Shown: positions 44,572-53,814, counted from the stretch's first letter. The stretch: 64,000 nt of DNA from Ruminiclostridium cellobioparum DSM 1351 = ATCC 15832 (GCF_000621505.1 NZ_JHYD01000034.1:27747-91746), one strand, 5' to 3'. A program made the numbers and translations. Notes: a model not told the origin generated them from the letters alone.

Positions 44572-45432
44572 TCAGCTCACCTCTTTTACTGTACTTTCCA
44601 AATGATGAATTATTTCTTCAGTTTCCCTGATAACTGTTTCCAGTTCTTCTTTTGAGGGCTTCCAATAGTGGTATGCCACCTTTCCTTCCCCCAAAGACAG
44701 CCCTTTTGCCTTTACGGTATTGGCAACCACCAATGTTGGTTTGCCGTTTTTTAATGGCAGCCGGTCCATCAGCTCAATTATTTGCTCCATATCATTTCCA
44801 TCCACTTCCATGACATTCCAGCCAAAGGCCTCAAATCTTTTGTCCAGCGGTTCAAAATTCATAATATCAGAAGTTTTTCCGCTGATTTGCAGGCCGTTTT
44901 TATCTACAAACGCCACCAGATTTTCAATATTGTGATGTGCCGCTGCAGCCGCAGCCTCCCAGTTTGACCCTTCTGCCAATTCCCCGTCTCCCATTACAAC
45001 ATAGACAGTTGAATCACTTCCCCGGGAGCGAAGCCCAAGAGCCATTCCGCAGGCAAGGGACAAGCCGTGTCCCAGGGCCCCGGTATTACCTTCCACCCCA
45101 TTCAGTTTATGCATGTCAGGATGCCCCGGTAATTTTGAATTAAGCTTTCCATATGTATCCAATATTTTCTTGTCAAAGAAGCCCCTCTCGGCAAGTACAC
45201 CATATTGGGCCATACACTTGTGTCCCGCCGACAATAAAAAGCGGTCCCTGTCGGGCTTTTTCGGATTAGCCGGATCTATGTTCATTTTATAAAAATAAAG
45301 TGCTGTAATGATATCTATACAGGAAAATGCACCTCCGATATGGCCGCACCCTCCGGCCTGTATCATGCGCAGAACATTGCGCCGGCTTTTAGCGGCATAT
45401 AATTTCAGATTTGTAATAGTTTTATCTCCCAT
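44572..45432 (-). CDS. Transketolase, N-terminal subunit
   Basis: A subunit of about 286 residues corresponding to the thiamine-diphosphate-binding domain. It contains the diphosphate motif GDGELAEGSNWEA near residue 150, the substrate-binding His in GGCGHIGGAFS near 26 and LPGHPDMHK near 100. The ATG at 45432 (MGDKT) is preferred because a frame opening at 45450 contains the AGAGGG site. It lies between the RpiB gene and the C-terminal subunit in the long operon. Pairing with an RpiB-type isomerase and FGGY kinase suggests handling of a C4-C6 phosphorylated ketose. Confidence 0.93.
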   Translation of the reverse strand: MGDKTITNLKLYAAKSRRNVLRMIQAGGCGHIGGAFSCIDIITALYFYKMNIDPANPKKPDRDRFLLSAGHKCMAQYGVLAERGFFDKKILDTYGKLNSKLPGHPDMHKLNGVEGNTGALGHGLSLACGMALGLRSRGSDSTVYVVMGDGELAEGSNWEAAAAAAHHNIENLVAFVDKNGLQISGKTSDIMNFEPLDKRFEAFGWNVMEVDGNDMEQIIELMDRLPLKNGKPTLVVANTVKAKGLSLGEGKVAYHYWKPSKEELETVIRETEEIIHHLESTVKEVS

Positions 45433-45460
45433 TTTTATTCCCTCTTCCATTAATTAAACA

Positions 45461-45910
45461 TTAGCAGTGAGCTTCATATTTTTGAATGCTTTCCACCTTT
45501 GGAGCCGATCTGGAATTGGGATCGAAGGATGATTCCAGGTACTCCTTTACCAGACATTTTGCCAATTCCACCCCGGTAACCTGTGCTCCTAAAGTAATTA
45601 TATTTGCATTATTGCTTCTTGCCGCCCTCTGGGCCTGGTAGATATCACCCACCAATGCCGCATAAGCACCTTTTACCTTATTGGCTGCTATACTTACGCC
45701 GATACCCGTACCGCAGATAAGAATGCCTCTATTAAACTTTCCGGCAGCAACAGCCTCCGCAACCTTTACCGCAGTATTTGCATATATGGGGTCATCACTT
45801 CCATAATCTTCACAGGTATATCCCAAACCGGTTACATAACTTATCAGTTCTTTCTTTAATTCAGCCGCATTTGGATCACATCCGAACACTATTGACATTT
45901 TGTCAGACAT
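45461..45910 (-). CDS. RpiB/LacAB-family sugar-phosphate isomerase
   Basis: A 149-residue RpiB-type isomerase. The active-site Cys is in GILICGTGIGVSIAANK near residue 65, and the conserved NNANIITLGAQVTG segment lies near 100. Family members convert ribulose/ribose 5-phosphate, galactose/tagatose 6-phosphate, or D-erythrulose/D-erythrose 4-phosphate (DerI type). The C-terminal SRSAPKVESIQKYE resembles what I recall of DerI-like members, a weak hint. It lies four bases after the HOGA-like aldolase gene and directly before the split transketolase. Confidence 0.9.
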   Translation of the reverse strand: MSDKMSIVFGCDPNAAELKKELISYVTGLGYTCEDYGSDDPIYANTAVKVAEAVAAGKFNRGILICGTGIGVSIAANKVKGAYAALVGDIYQAQRAARSNNANIITLGAQVTGVELAKCLVKEYLESSFDPNSRSAPKVESIQKYEAHC

Positions 45911-45914
45911 AGAA

Positions 45915-46823
45915 TCACTCCTTTATAAAATTATTTATCTCTTCAACACCCGATTTTAAATTTCCGGTCATTTCATACAAAGCCATACCCGTTATTTCCT
46001 GAAGAGGCCTTCTGGGAACTCCGCAGCTATACCCGAATATGTTCATTGCGGCTTTAACTCCTGCCACTCCATATTGAGCCGTAGTTTTTTTTGCCAACCC
46101 GCACAACCTCCTGTGCAGCTCCCCGGCCTTATCAATTTTTCCTTTAACCAAAAGCTCATACAGGAAACAGCAAATTTCCGGAATGTAATTCGCCGATGAT
46201 AAAACACCGCCGGTTGCCCCGGACAGGATGCCTTCATAAAATTTATCCATGGTTCCGGCCAGCAGTGAAAAGTCTTTCAGTTCCGGCAGCATCGAAGTAT
46301 ATTCACCCACGGGCTTTGATGATGTATCCTTCATCCCGGATATATTTGAAATACCCGCCAGCTTTACCATAAGCTCAGGTTCAATATTGACACCCGACGC
46401 ATAGCCAGGTGCACTGTACAGAATAACAGGCAAAGATATTTTTTCCGCAACTTCGCAATAATATTTTTCAAGAACTTCTGAAGACATCTGTTTTGGAAAA
46501 TAGTGAGGTGTCAGTATAAACACCGCATCCACTCCAATTTCCTCAGCCTTCTTTGAAAATTCCACAGTATTCTTTACCGATTCCCTGCCGGTTCCTGCAA
46601 AGACCAGTTTATTTTTGCCGGCAGTTTTTTTAACCACATTGAGTATATCCAATGCTTCATCATCAGATATATACGCAAATTCACCATTACTTCCAAGCGG
46701 CATATAGCCGCTTATCCCAGTCAGGTTCAGCTTTTGAATGTTCTCCTTAAGCAAACCCGGATCAACCCTCTGGTCAGCCTGGAAAGGTGTGATAACCGGA
46801 ACGAAAATTCCGTTCAACAGCAT
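45915..46823 (-). CDS. DapA-family aldolase, 4-hydroxy-2-oxoglutarate aldolase-like
   Basis: A 302-residue TIM-barrel aldolase of the DHDPS/NAL superfamily. The Schiff-base Lys is in ISGMKDTSS near residue 165 and the Tyr in VILYSAPGYA near 139. Where dihydrodipicolinate synthases have GTTGE, this protein has GSNGEF near 43-48, as in mammalian HOGA1, so it more likely cleaves a 2-oxo-4-hydroxy acid or 2-keto-3-deoxy sugar acid to pyruvate or glyoxylate products. It starts two bases after the FGGY kinase gene. It may give a second, non-phosphorylating way to cleave the keto-deoxy acids made by the dehydratases upstream. Confidence 0.88.
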   Translation of the reverse strand: MLLNGIFVPVITPFQADQRVDPGLLKENIQKLNLTGISGYMPLGSNGEFAYISDDEALDILNVVKKTAGKNKLVFAGTGRESVKNTVEFSKKAEEIGVDAVFILTPHYFPKQMSSEVLEKYYCEVAEKISLPVILYSAPGYASGVNIEPELMVKLAGISNISGMKDTSSKPVGEYTSMLPELKDFSLLAGTMDKFYEGILSGATGGVLSSANYIPEICCFLYELLVKGKIDKAGELHRRLCGLAKKTTAQYGVAGVKAAMNIFGYSCGVPRRPLQEITGMALYEMTGNLKSGVEEINNFIKE

Positions 46824-46825
46824 GT

Positions 46826-48175
46826 CTATCTACCTCCGATATGCAACAGATTATTTTTTTTAAGCATATTCCAGGCCAAAACAGCACAGCCTTTCAGAGG
46901 ACAATTATCTACTACTTCTATCTCTGCATCATCGAATATACTTCTTTTTCTTTTTAAATAAGAAGGATTTTCAACAAGATTACCGGTGGCTTTCATATAC
47001 TTATTAACATTTATTATTTTTTTACATTCCTCAAGTGTAATTTTTGCAGGATTTTGAATTCCGTCTATTACCGCATTCAGCAGATCATCTCTTTTTGTAC
47101 TGAGCGATAAACCGCTAAACGCTCCTTTTTTTACTCTAAGGCTCTGCCTGTCTCCGGTAAGATACGGCAAAAACCTCACACCGTCGGACTGGTATTCATT
47201 TTCCAGCACCTCAGCCAGGTGTTTCTGAAAAAACCCTTCCTTGCTCATTTCTCTATAGAATTCATTTTGAAACCATTCCAAAATAAATCCTGCTGTCGTT
47301 ATTGAGAATATCTGCCACTTTCCCTTTACAGGTGAGCAGCGTAAATAATATTTATCGTTTGTCACGGGACGGTCCGATAATACCGAGATCATCTCACTGC
47401 TGCCCGAAATAAACAATACGTCGCCTGTTTGGGTATTCCCGGCTCCAACAATCGCTCCGGCAACATCCTGCATTCCCAGCATTACCGGAATCCCCTGTTT
47501 TACACCCATTTTTTCAGCCATTTCCTTTTGAAGTATCCCGGAGCAGTCCCCGGTCTCAAATATTTCGGGCAAAAGTCTTTCAGGTACATTGAAGAGCTTG
47601 CATATTTCATGGGACCACCCCTTGTTTTTAACGGTTTGGTACATACCTGTTATTGATGCATTGGTTAAGTCAATTGCCCATTCCCCTGTCATCCGCTTAA
47701 ATAAATATGTAGATAAATGTCCTATCTTTTCGGTTCTGTCAATAAGTTCGGGACGATGATCCATAAACCAGAGCAGGGTGGTCAAGGTAACACCTCCGGC
47801 ATGCGGGAGTGTACCGGTTATATTTCTGAATTCATCCTTGCCTATATTTTCTATTATTTTTTTTGTATATTGACGGCTTCTTCGATCAAGATGGGTTATT
47901 ATACGGGAAACCGCATTCCCCTCTTTATCCATTAGCAGGAAGGACGGTGCAAAGGTGTCAAAGCCGATGGCTTCAACATGGGGTAGATATTCTTTTAATT
48001 CATGCAAGGATTGGATAAAAGCATTCATTACTTCATCCACATCTATTTCAACTCTGTTTTTCTCAGTTACCTTAAATTCATAATTATGTTTGGCTGTTTT
48101 TATTAAATTAATATTTTCATCCAATATCGCAGTTTTTACCGATGATGTACCAAAATCCGCTGCCAAAACATACAT
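46826..48175 (-). CDS. FGGY-family carbohydrate kinase
   Basis: A 449-residue sugar kinase of the FGGY/xylulokinase group, slightly shorter than usual. The N-terminal ATP-binding loop is AADFGTSSVKTAILD near residues 4-18, the catalytic Asp is in GMQDVAGAIVGAG near 228, and the second phosphate loop is LFISGSSEMIS near 250. It phosphorylates a ketose, polyol or sugar acid. The gene follows the binding-protein gene after 91 bases containing a strong stem-loop. Downstream RpiB and transketolase suggest its product is a ketose phosphate. Confidence 0.9.
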   Translation of the reverse strand: MYVLAADFGTSSVKTAILDENINLIKTAKHNYEFKVTEKNRVEIDVDEVMNAFIQSLHELKEYLPHVEAIGFDTFAPSFLLMDKEGNAVSRIITHLDRRSRQYTKKIIENIGKDEFRNITGTLPHAGGVTLTTLLWFMDHRPELIDRTEKIGHLSTYLFKRMTGEWAIDLTNASITGMYQTVKNKGWSHEICKLFNVPERLLPEIFETGDCSGILQKEMAEKMGVKQGIPVMLGMQDVAGAIVGAGNTQTGDVLFISGSSEMISVLSDRPVTNDKYYLRCSPVKGKWQIFSITTAGFILEWFQNEFYREMSKEGFFQKHLAEVLENEYQSDGVRFLPYLTGDRQSLRVKKGAFSGLSLSTKRDDLLNAVIDGIQNPAKITLEECKKIINVNKYMKATGNLVENPSYLKRKRSIFDDAEIEVVDNCPLKGCAVLAWNMLKKNNLLHIGGR

Positions 48176-48195
48176 TGCATCTCCTCCTTTCTATA

Positions 48196-48233
48196 AACAT
48201 GGGGAATAGAGCCAATACCCGATTCCCCATGTT
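48196..48233 (-). terminator. Intercistronic stem-loop after the binding-protein gene
   Basis: Perfect 12-bp arms AACATGGGGAAT and ATTCCCCATGTT enclose 14 bases. It lies between the binding-protein stop and the FGGY kinase ribosome binding site, without a T-run. A similar hairpin follows the LplA-like gene at 29588. It probably stabilises the binding-protein message or partly blocks read-through. Confidence 0.75.
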
Positions 48234-48266
48234 CAGTCTGTTATGTAAGTATTACGTTACAAGTTT

Positions 48267-49592
48267 TCAGTTATTTGCTTCCAATACAGACTTCAGTCTG
48301 GTTTCAACGGTTTTCATTATCTCATCTATTGTTCTGTTTGTTGCCAGCATTGTATTATATGAATCACCCATGATGTCCAGTATTTCAGTATAGGCAGGGA
48401 ATGAAGGCTGTGGAAGGGCGTATTGCATGCAGTCCAGGAAGCCTTTGAAGCTGTCAGTCTGCAATTCAGGTGCACTTATTGCTTCTTTTGTAACCGGGAG
48501 TCTTCCTGATTTTATTGCAAAATCAACCGCAATATCCTTGCTTGTCATAAACTTAAGGTAATCCGCCATGGCTTCGGGATTTTTACACTCTGTCGTAATT
48601 GCATAGCCTGATGTCTGCAAATTTGTTACATGTCTCTCATCGGCAGGCATGGGTATGCTTACCAGCTTTCCTTTAAGTGCGGGATTAGCACTCTCTATTG
48701 CGCCTATTGCATTTGAACCTGATATCATCAAGCCTGTCTGTTCCTTTGCAAAATATGCAACAGCTTCAGGATAACCTGTCTCAGTCACTCCGGGAGGTAC
48801 AACGCCGTCTTTCTTTGAGAGGTCCACAAAAGTTTGAAGTGCTTTTTTGTATTTATCGGTGGTTAAATCAGAAACCCATTTGCCGGAAGCATCCTTATAT
48901 ACTTCATTAACTCCAAATGTCCTTATAAACTGACAGAATCTGGCTTCTCCGGAACCGTTTTTAGTTCCTACCATACTGAATCCCCAGTGTCCGTCTTTTG
49001 TAAATGCCTTTGCAGCCGTTTGGAAATCTGCTACAGTCTCTATTTTGTCAATTCCGGCATCCTTCATCCAATCGGCTCTGGCAATGAGAGCCACAGGTAT
49101 AACGTGCCAGGGCACCAGCATAAGTTGGCCTTCAATCTTTCCAAATTCAACAACTTTTTCATTAAGTGTTGATATAAATTCCGGTCCCAGCAACTTTTCA
49201 TGATCAACTATGATTCCCATATCATGTGCCTGCGCCATGAATTCCGTAGGCATAAAAAATGCATCGGGAAGGTCTCCGCTGGTATTTAATGCAATTATCT
49301 TCTTTGCCATTTCATTGACAGGCTGTTCTAAAAATTTAATCTTTACGTTTTGATGCTCTTTCATATATGCATCTGCCATGGCCTGTTCAAGAGGTGCTTC
49401 TGTCTCGGTAATAAGTGTAGACATAACCGTCAATGTTATTTCTTCATCAGAATTCGCTGCGGCAGCTGACGAAGTTCCCGAAGATGCCCCCTGGCTGTTC
49501 TGCGAATCTCCGGCCGCAGAACTGCCGCAGCCGGCCAGCATTGATGCTGCCATTGCTAAACACAATACGATTACCAACAATCTTTTTTTCAT
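48267..49592 (-). CDS. Extracellular sugar/sugar-acid-binding lipoprotein
   Basis: A 441-residue UgpB/MalE-type binding protein with a lipoprotein signal ending MLAGCGSSAAG (Cys near residue 22) and a Ser/Ala/Gly-rich tether. The mature part shows the usual DAFFMPTEFMAQAHD and TGLMISGSNAIGAIE segments. It is the binding component for the two permeases just upstream, inside the dgoD operon, so a sugar acid such as galactonate or a related oligomer is a plausible ligand. That is inferred from context only. Confidence 0.92.
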   Translation of the reverse strand: MKKRLLVIVLCLAMAASMLAGCGSSAAGDSQNSQGASSGTSSAAAANSDEEITLTVMSTLITETEAPLEQAMADAYMKEHQNVKIKFLEQPVNEMAKKIIALNTSGDLPDAFFMPTEFMAQAHDMGIIVDHEKLLGPEFISTLNEKVVEFGKIEGQLMLVPWHVIPVALIARADWMKDAGIDKIETVADFQTAAKAFTKDGHWGFSMVGTKNGSGEARFCQFIRTFGVNEVYKDASGKWVSDLTTDKYKKALQTFVDLSKKDGVVPPGVTETGYPEAVAYFAKEQTGLMISGSNAIGAIESANPALKGKLVSIPMPADERHVTNLQTSGYAITTECKNPEAMADYLKFMTSKDIAVDFAIKSGRLPVTKEAISAPELQTDSFKGFLDCMQYALPQPSFPAYTEILDIMGDSYNTMLATNRTIDEIMKTVETRLKSVLEANN

Positions 49593-49620
49593 AAATTAAT
49601 CCTCCTCTAAAATTAATTAT

Positions 49621-50484
49621 TTATTGTTTTACAGCTCCCGCTGTTAAACCGCTGATAAATGATTTCTGCAGGAATATGAATAATATTACCAAAGGCAGGC
49701 TTGCAATTACCGAAGCAGCCATCATATCATTCCACAGAATTTTATAAAATCCGTTAAGGTCGGCTATTCCCAATGGAACTGTTTTAAGTTCGGGTGAGGT
49801 TATTAATACCTGCGCAAACATATATTCATTCCATGCAGTTATAAATGAGTATATTGCAACTGAGGAAATACCCGGCAAGGTCATGGGAAGCACGATTTTA
49901 TAAAATGCCTTCCATCTGGAGCAGCCGTCAATTATGGCCGCTTCGTCCAATTCAAGAGGTATTGTTCTAAAAAACCCAACCATCATCCACGTGCAGAAGG
50001 GAATTGTAAATGATGTATAGACAAGAATCATTCCCAGCAAACTATCCTTTAATCCGTATAAATCAAGAACCTTATAAAAGGGAATCAACAGCATGATGGA
50101 AGGAAACATCTGAGTTACAAGAACAAATGTTAAAAAGCTGTTTTTGCCTTTAAACTTGAATCTTGTTATTCCATAGCCCGACAGACAGGAAAAGAATACC
50201 GACAGTACCACTGCTCCAATTACGATAATAATACTGTTTTTAAAATAGGTCAGAAAAGGGTACTCGGTCCAAAGCCGGCTGTAAGAATCAAAAGTAGGAT
50301 TGTCCGGTATCCATTTAGGCGGTATTGTGATGGTTTCAGATTCAATCTTAACAGAAGTGGATATCATCCATAGCATGGGTACCAGGACAAGAATCGATGA
50401 AATTCCCAGAACAAAATATGTCAAAATATTACCGGTAATTTTACCTCGTTTTAGTTTTATGTTAACTTCTTTTTTATTCTTCAT
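49621..50484 (-). CDS. Carbohydrate ABC transporter permease, MalG-like
   Basis: A 287-residue CUT1 permease with EAA loop LELDEAAIIDGCSRWKAF near residues 178-195 and C-terminal FISGLTAGAVKQ. Its start lies 11 bases inside the end of the MalF-like gene, with AGGAGG upstream, so translation is coupled. It is part of the importer embedded in the sugar-acid operon. Confidence 0.93.
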   Translation of the reverse strand: MKNKKEVNIKLKRGKITGNILTYFVLGISSILVLVPMLWMISTSVKIESETITIPPKWIPDNPTFDSYSRLWTEYPFLTYFKNSIIIVIGAVVLSVFFSCLSGYGITRFKFKGKNSFLTFVLVTQMFPSIMLLIPFYKVLDLYGLKDSLLGMILVYTSFTIPFCTWMMVGFFRTIPLELDEAAIIDGCSRWKAFYKIVLPMTLPGISSVAIYSFITAWNEYMFAQVLITSPELKTVPLGIADLNGFYKILWNDMMAASVIASLPLVILFIFLQKSFISGLTAGAVKQ

Positions 50485-51388
50485 TGTCCAAGAACCTCCT
50501 ATACAATTTGCTTATTACCAGGCAAATGAAGAATACAATGACAGACATTGCCGCAGCCTTTCCAAAATTGAAATATTCAAATGCCTGCTTGTATATCTCT
50601 ATACTGATTATCGAGGTATCGCTTCCGGGACCGCCTTTTGTCAGCAGATACACTATTGTATAGTGCTTGAACCACCATACTGTATCTAAGACCAGTGTGG
50701 TAGTGAGTACGGGTTTTATTGACGGAAGTACAATCCTGAAAAAAGTCTGAACCTTATTGGCACCATCCATTTTTGCAGCCTCATATATATCTTCCGACAC
50801 ACTTTGCAGCCCTGCCAGCACATTTACCATAACAAGCGGATAGCCTTTCCATATACTTACAAGCACCACTGCAATGAAGGCAAACCGCGTATCCCCAAGC
50901 CAGGATATATGATCATTTATTAATCCTGCATCAAGCAGATAGTTATTCACCAACCCATACAGAGGATTCATGATCCATTTAAATATAAGTGCGACTACTA
51001 CCTCGGGAAAAAGCCACGGAAGAACCAGAACAGCCCTGAAAAAGGTTATTCCCGCCTTTTTCTGATTCAGCACCATTCCCAGCAGCACGCCAATTATAAA
51101 ATGTGCTGCTACAACCAGAAAAGTAAATTTTAGTGTTATCCATATCTGTGAAATAAAGGCTTTATCGGAAAAGATGCCGATATAATTTTTTAAGGCTACA
51201 AAATCCCATTTGTTAGACAGGTTTGTTTTGAAGAAACTGATGAACACCCCGTAACACAGGGGATATATCACTAACATTATTAACGCTATTAAGGCTGGAC
51301 CAATAAATATGTAGGGTGTCAAGCTCTTAAGTGAGATTTTTCGAGAATCAAAAGCCGCCGTTTTATTTGTCCCGCTTCTATTATTCAT
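50474..51388 (-). CDS. Carbohydrate ABC transporter permease, MalF-like
   Basis: A permease of about 304 residues with six helices and EAA loop EDIYEAAKMDGANKVQTF near residues 205-222. A TTG two codons earlier is possible, but the ATG at 51388 is better spaced from GGAGGAGG. It follows the first dehydratase pair by about 24 bases and precedes the MalG-like gene with an 11-base overlap. Confidence 0.92.
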   Translation of the reverse strand: MNNRSGTNKTAAFDSRKISLKSLTPYIFIGPALIALIMLVIYPLCYGVFISFFKTNLSNKWDFVALKNYIGIFSDKAFISQIWITLKFTFLVVAAHFIIGVLLGMVLNQKKAGITFFRAVLVLPWLFPEVVVALIFKWIMNPLYGLVNNYLLDAGLINDHISWLGDTRFAFIAVVLVSIWKGYPLVMVNVLAGLQSVSEDIYEAAKMDGANKVQTFFRIVLPSIKPVLTTTLVLDTVWWFKHYTIVYLLTKGGPGSDTSIISIEIYKQAFEYFNFGKAAAMSVIVFFICLVISKLYRRFLDNEE

Positions 51389-51412
51389 GAACAATTGCCT
51401 CCTCCATTAAAA

Positions 51413-52558
51413 TTACCAATCTGCTACAGAATGATCATCTTCGTGATAATATACCGGGCAGCTCCAACTTCCATCATATATATAATCCTTAATTGCATCT
51501 TCATTAACTTCAAAACCCAGGCCGGGCGCAGTCGGGATGTCAATATATCCATCTTTTATTTCAAATGCCTTTTTGAAAAGATTTTTTCCCAAATCCGAGC
51601 CGTCTCCCAAACGTATATTTTCCTGAGCCGTAAAGTTGGGAATACAGGTATCAATTTGCAGACAGGATGACAATGCTATAGGTCCAAGAGGATTATGCGG
51701 AGCAATATTTACATAATAGTTTGCCGCCATGGCAGCAATCTTGAAAGTTGATAATATACCTCCGCAATGGCTTAAATCCGGCTGCAGAACATTTGCGGCC
51801 TGTTTTTCCAGTACCTGCCGGAAAGCCCAGGGCGTAAACAGCCTTTCTCCGGTTGCAATGGGAATTGTTGTGGATTGAGCAATTCTGGCCATGCAATCAA
51901 CATTTTCAGGAAGGACGGGCTCTTCTACAAACATGGGATAATACTTTTCCAGTTCTCTGCAAAAAATAGGCGCCATGGCAGGTGAAACTCTGCCGTGAAA
52001 ATCAATGGCAATATCAATATCCTTTCCGACAGCTTCTCTTAAAGCAGCAAATTTGTTTACATAAGTCTCAACAGTCTTCATTGTATCAATATGTCTGAGA
52101 GGAACATGTATGGGTGTCTTCAATGCTGTGTACCCCTGTGCGACTTTTTCTCTTGCAGCCTTGCAAAGTTCTTCCACCGATGGATTTTCAACAGGTGTGA
52201 TGTGTGCATACATTCTTATCCTGTCTCTGCATTTGCCTCCAAGCATTTGCCAAACGGGCAGCCCGTATACCTTCCCCTTGATATCCCAAAGTGCCTGTTC
52301 TATCCCGCTTATTGCGCTGCAGATAATTGCACCGCCCCTGTAAAAGGAACCGCGGTACATCAGCTGCCAGAGGTGCTCGATATTCATGGGGTCCTCACCG
52401 ATTATCATTTTCCCCAGGGTGTGTACGGCTTCCTCAACAACCGTACTCTTACCTTCAATGACGGGTTCACCCCAGCCGCAGACCCCTTCATCCGTTGTAA
52501 TTTTTAAAAACAGCCATCTGGGTAAAAGATTGTATGTTTCAAATTTTACAATTTTCAT
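51413..52558 (-). CDS. dgoD: D-galactonate dehydratase-type enolase-superfamily enzyme (paralogue 1)
   Basis: A 381-residue member of the mandelate racemase subgroup that closely follows E. coli DgoD end to end: it begins KIVKFETYNLLPRWLFLKI and ends EDDHSVADW. Metal ligands are the Asp in IDFHGR near 187, the Glu in VEEPVLPEN near 214 and the Glu in GERLF near 240. The general acid/base His is in NIAPHNPLGP near 288. The reaction is dehydration of an aldonic acid to a 2-keto-3-deoxy acid. It is the second gene of the operon, 13 bases after its paralogue. D-galactonate is the best guess, but stereochemistry cannot be settled by reading. Confidence 0.9.
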   Translation of the reverse strand: MKIVKFETYNLLPRWLFLKITTDEGVCGWGEPVIEGKSTVVEEAVHTLGKMIIGEDPMNIEHLWQLMYRGSFYRGGAIICSAISGIEQALWDIKGKVYGLPVWQMLGGKCRDRIRMYAHITPVENPSVEELCKAAREKVAQGYTALKTPIHVPLRHIDTMKTVETYVNKFAALREAVGKDIDIAIDFHGRVSPAMAPIFCRELEKYYPMFVEEPVLPENVDCMARIAQSTTIPIATGERLFTPWAFRQVLEKQAANVLQPDLSHCGGILSTFKIAAMAANYYVNIAPHNPLGPIALSSCLQIDTCIPNFTAQENIRLGDGSDLGKNLFKKAFEIKDGYIDIPTAPGLGFEVNEDAIKDYIYDGSWSCPVYYHEDDHSVADW

Positions 52559-52571
52559 TTATCCGTCCTCC

Positions 52572-53720
52572 TTACCAGTCCCCTAATGAATTATCATCGG
52601 AATGATATTCCACGGGACAGGTATAATATCCGTCATAGGCAAAGTCTTTCAATACCTCTTCATTAACCTCAAAACCGAGTCCGGGCTTTTCAGGTATATC
52701 TATGTAACCATCAACTATTCTAAAGGGCTCCTTGAACAATATATTTCCCAGATCGGTTCCGTCAGGCATTGTAGGATGCTCCTGGGCGGTAAAATTCGGA
52801 ATACATGTGTCAATTTGAAGACATGCAGCCAAAGCAATCGGGCCAAGCGGATTATGCGGAGCCATGGAGCAATAATAGTTGGCCCCCATGGCTGCAATCT
52901 TGTAAGTTTGCAATATTCCGCCGCAATGACAGACATCCGGCTGCAAAACTTGTGCCGCCTGCTTTTCTATAACCTCTCTGAAGCCCCAGGTTGTAAACAG
53001 CCTCTCCCCTGTCGCTATGGGAATACTCGTTGATTTTGCAATTTTAACCATGGCATCTACGTTTTCGGGTAATACCGGTTCTTCAATAAACATGGGATAA
53101 TACGGTTCCAATTCCCTGCAAAGGATGGGTGCCATAGCCGGTGAAATACGTCCGTGGAAATCTATGGCTATATCAACTTCCTTACCAACCGTCTCCCGTA
53201 TTGCCGCAAATTTTTCTATATATTTTTCAACGGTCTGCATGGTATCAATATGTCTTACAGGGGCAAACATGGGTGTTTTTAAAGATTTAAAACCAGCCTC
53301 CAGCCTTTTTTTTGCCCACTCCCGGACTTGTCCGACAGTTGGATTCTCCACATTGGGAGTGATATGGGCATACATTCTGATACGGTCTCTGCAGCGCCCG
53401 CCTAAAAGCTGCCATACAGGCACGCCGTACGTCTTTCCCTTAATATCCCATAGAGCCTGTTCAATACCGCTGATTGCGCTGCATAAGATTGCTCCCCCGC
53501 GATAGAATGCTCCTCTGTACATCAGCTGCCACAGGTGTTCTATATTCATCGGATCTTCCCCGATAATCATTTTGCCAAGAATATGTACTGCTTCTTCCAC
53601 AACCTTTGTCTTACCTTCCAGATCAGGTTCACCCCAACCGCATACCCCTTCATCGGTAGATATTTTCAAAAACAGCCATCTCGGCCGGATATGAAATGTT
53701 TCCAATTTCGTTATTTTCAT
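52572..53720 (-). CDS. dgoD: D-galactonate dehydratase-type enolase-superfamily enzyme (paralogue 2)
   Basis: A 382-residue paralogue of the next gene, with the same metal ligands (IDFHGR, IEEPVLPEN, GERLF), the same SMAPHNPLGP His motif and a DgoD-like end DDNSLGDW. The two differ mainly in the loop before residue 150 (NVENPTVGQVREW against VENPSVEELCKA) and near the His, where C-S-M replaces V-N-I. It is the first gene of the 12-gene operon. The ATG at 53720 follows AAGGAG; a longer frame to 53780 would overlap the promoter and operator region. Two dehydratases in tandem suggest two related acids, perhaps epimers, are used. Confidence 0.9.
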   Translation of the reverse strand: MKITKLETFHIRPRWLFLKISTDEGVCGWGEPDLEGKTKVVEEAVHILGKMIIGEDPMNIEHLWQLMYRGAFYRGGAILCSAISGIEQALWDIKGKTYGVPVWQLLGGRCRDRIRMYAHITPNVENPTVGQVREWAKKRLEAGFKSLKTPMFAPVRHIDTMQTVEKYIEKFAAIRETVGKEVDIAIDFHGRISPAMAPILCRELEPYYPMFIEEPVLPENVDAMVKIAKSTSIPIATGERLFTTWGFREVIEKQAAQVLQPDVCHCGGILQTYKIAAMGANYYCSMAPHNPLGPIALAACLQIDTCIPNFTAQEHPTMPDGTDLGNILFKEPFRIVDGYIDIPEKPGLGFEVNEEVLKDFAYDGYYTCPVEYHSDDNSLGDW

Positions 53721-53753
53721 GCATGTCTCCTTCCCATCAAAATCAAAAATTCC

Positions 53754-53779
53754 GTTCGCCATTTCGTACGTTGTTCGCA
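53754..53779 (-). promoter_or_regulatory. Putative IclR operator at the dgoD operon start
   Basis: GTTCGC occurs at 53754-53759 and at 53773-53778, flanking CATTTCGTACGTT. It lies right at the predicted transcription start of the dgoD operon. The string CCATTTCGTACG recurs upstream of the divergent gene at 54881, and ATTCCGTTCGC recurs just before that. The neighbouring IclR protein is the likely binder. Confidence 0.55.
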
Positions 53780-53785
53780 ATTTTA

Positions 53786-53814
53786 ATTATATCAACTAAA
53801 AACTTTTATGTCAA
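53786..53814 (-). promoter_or_regulatory. Sigma-A promoter of the dgoD operon
   Basis: Consensus TTGACA (53809-53814) and TATAAT (53786-53791) on the minus strand with exactly 17 bases between. Transcription would start near 53779, 59 bases before the dgoD start codon and directly at the GTTCG-containing motif. Such a strong promoter implies control by repression. Confidence 0.85.

Noticed and set aside
42746..45432. A complete sulfo-transketolase or apulose pathway
   Set aside because: Split transketolase and RpiB or FGGY kinase fit in part, but no sulfolactaldehyde enzyme, sulfosugar isomerase or apiose isomerase is visible, so naming a pathway would be overreach.
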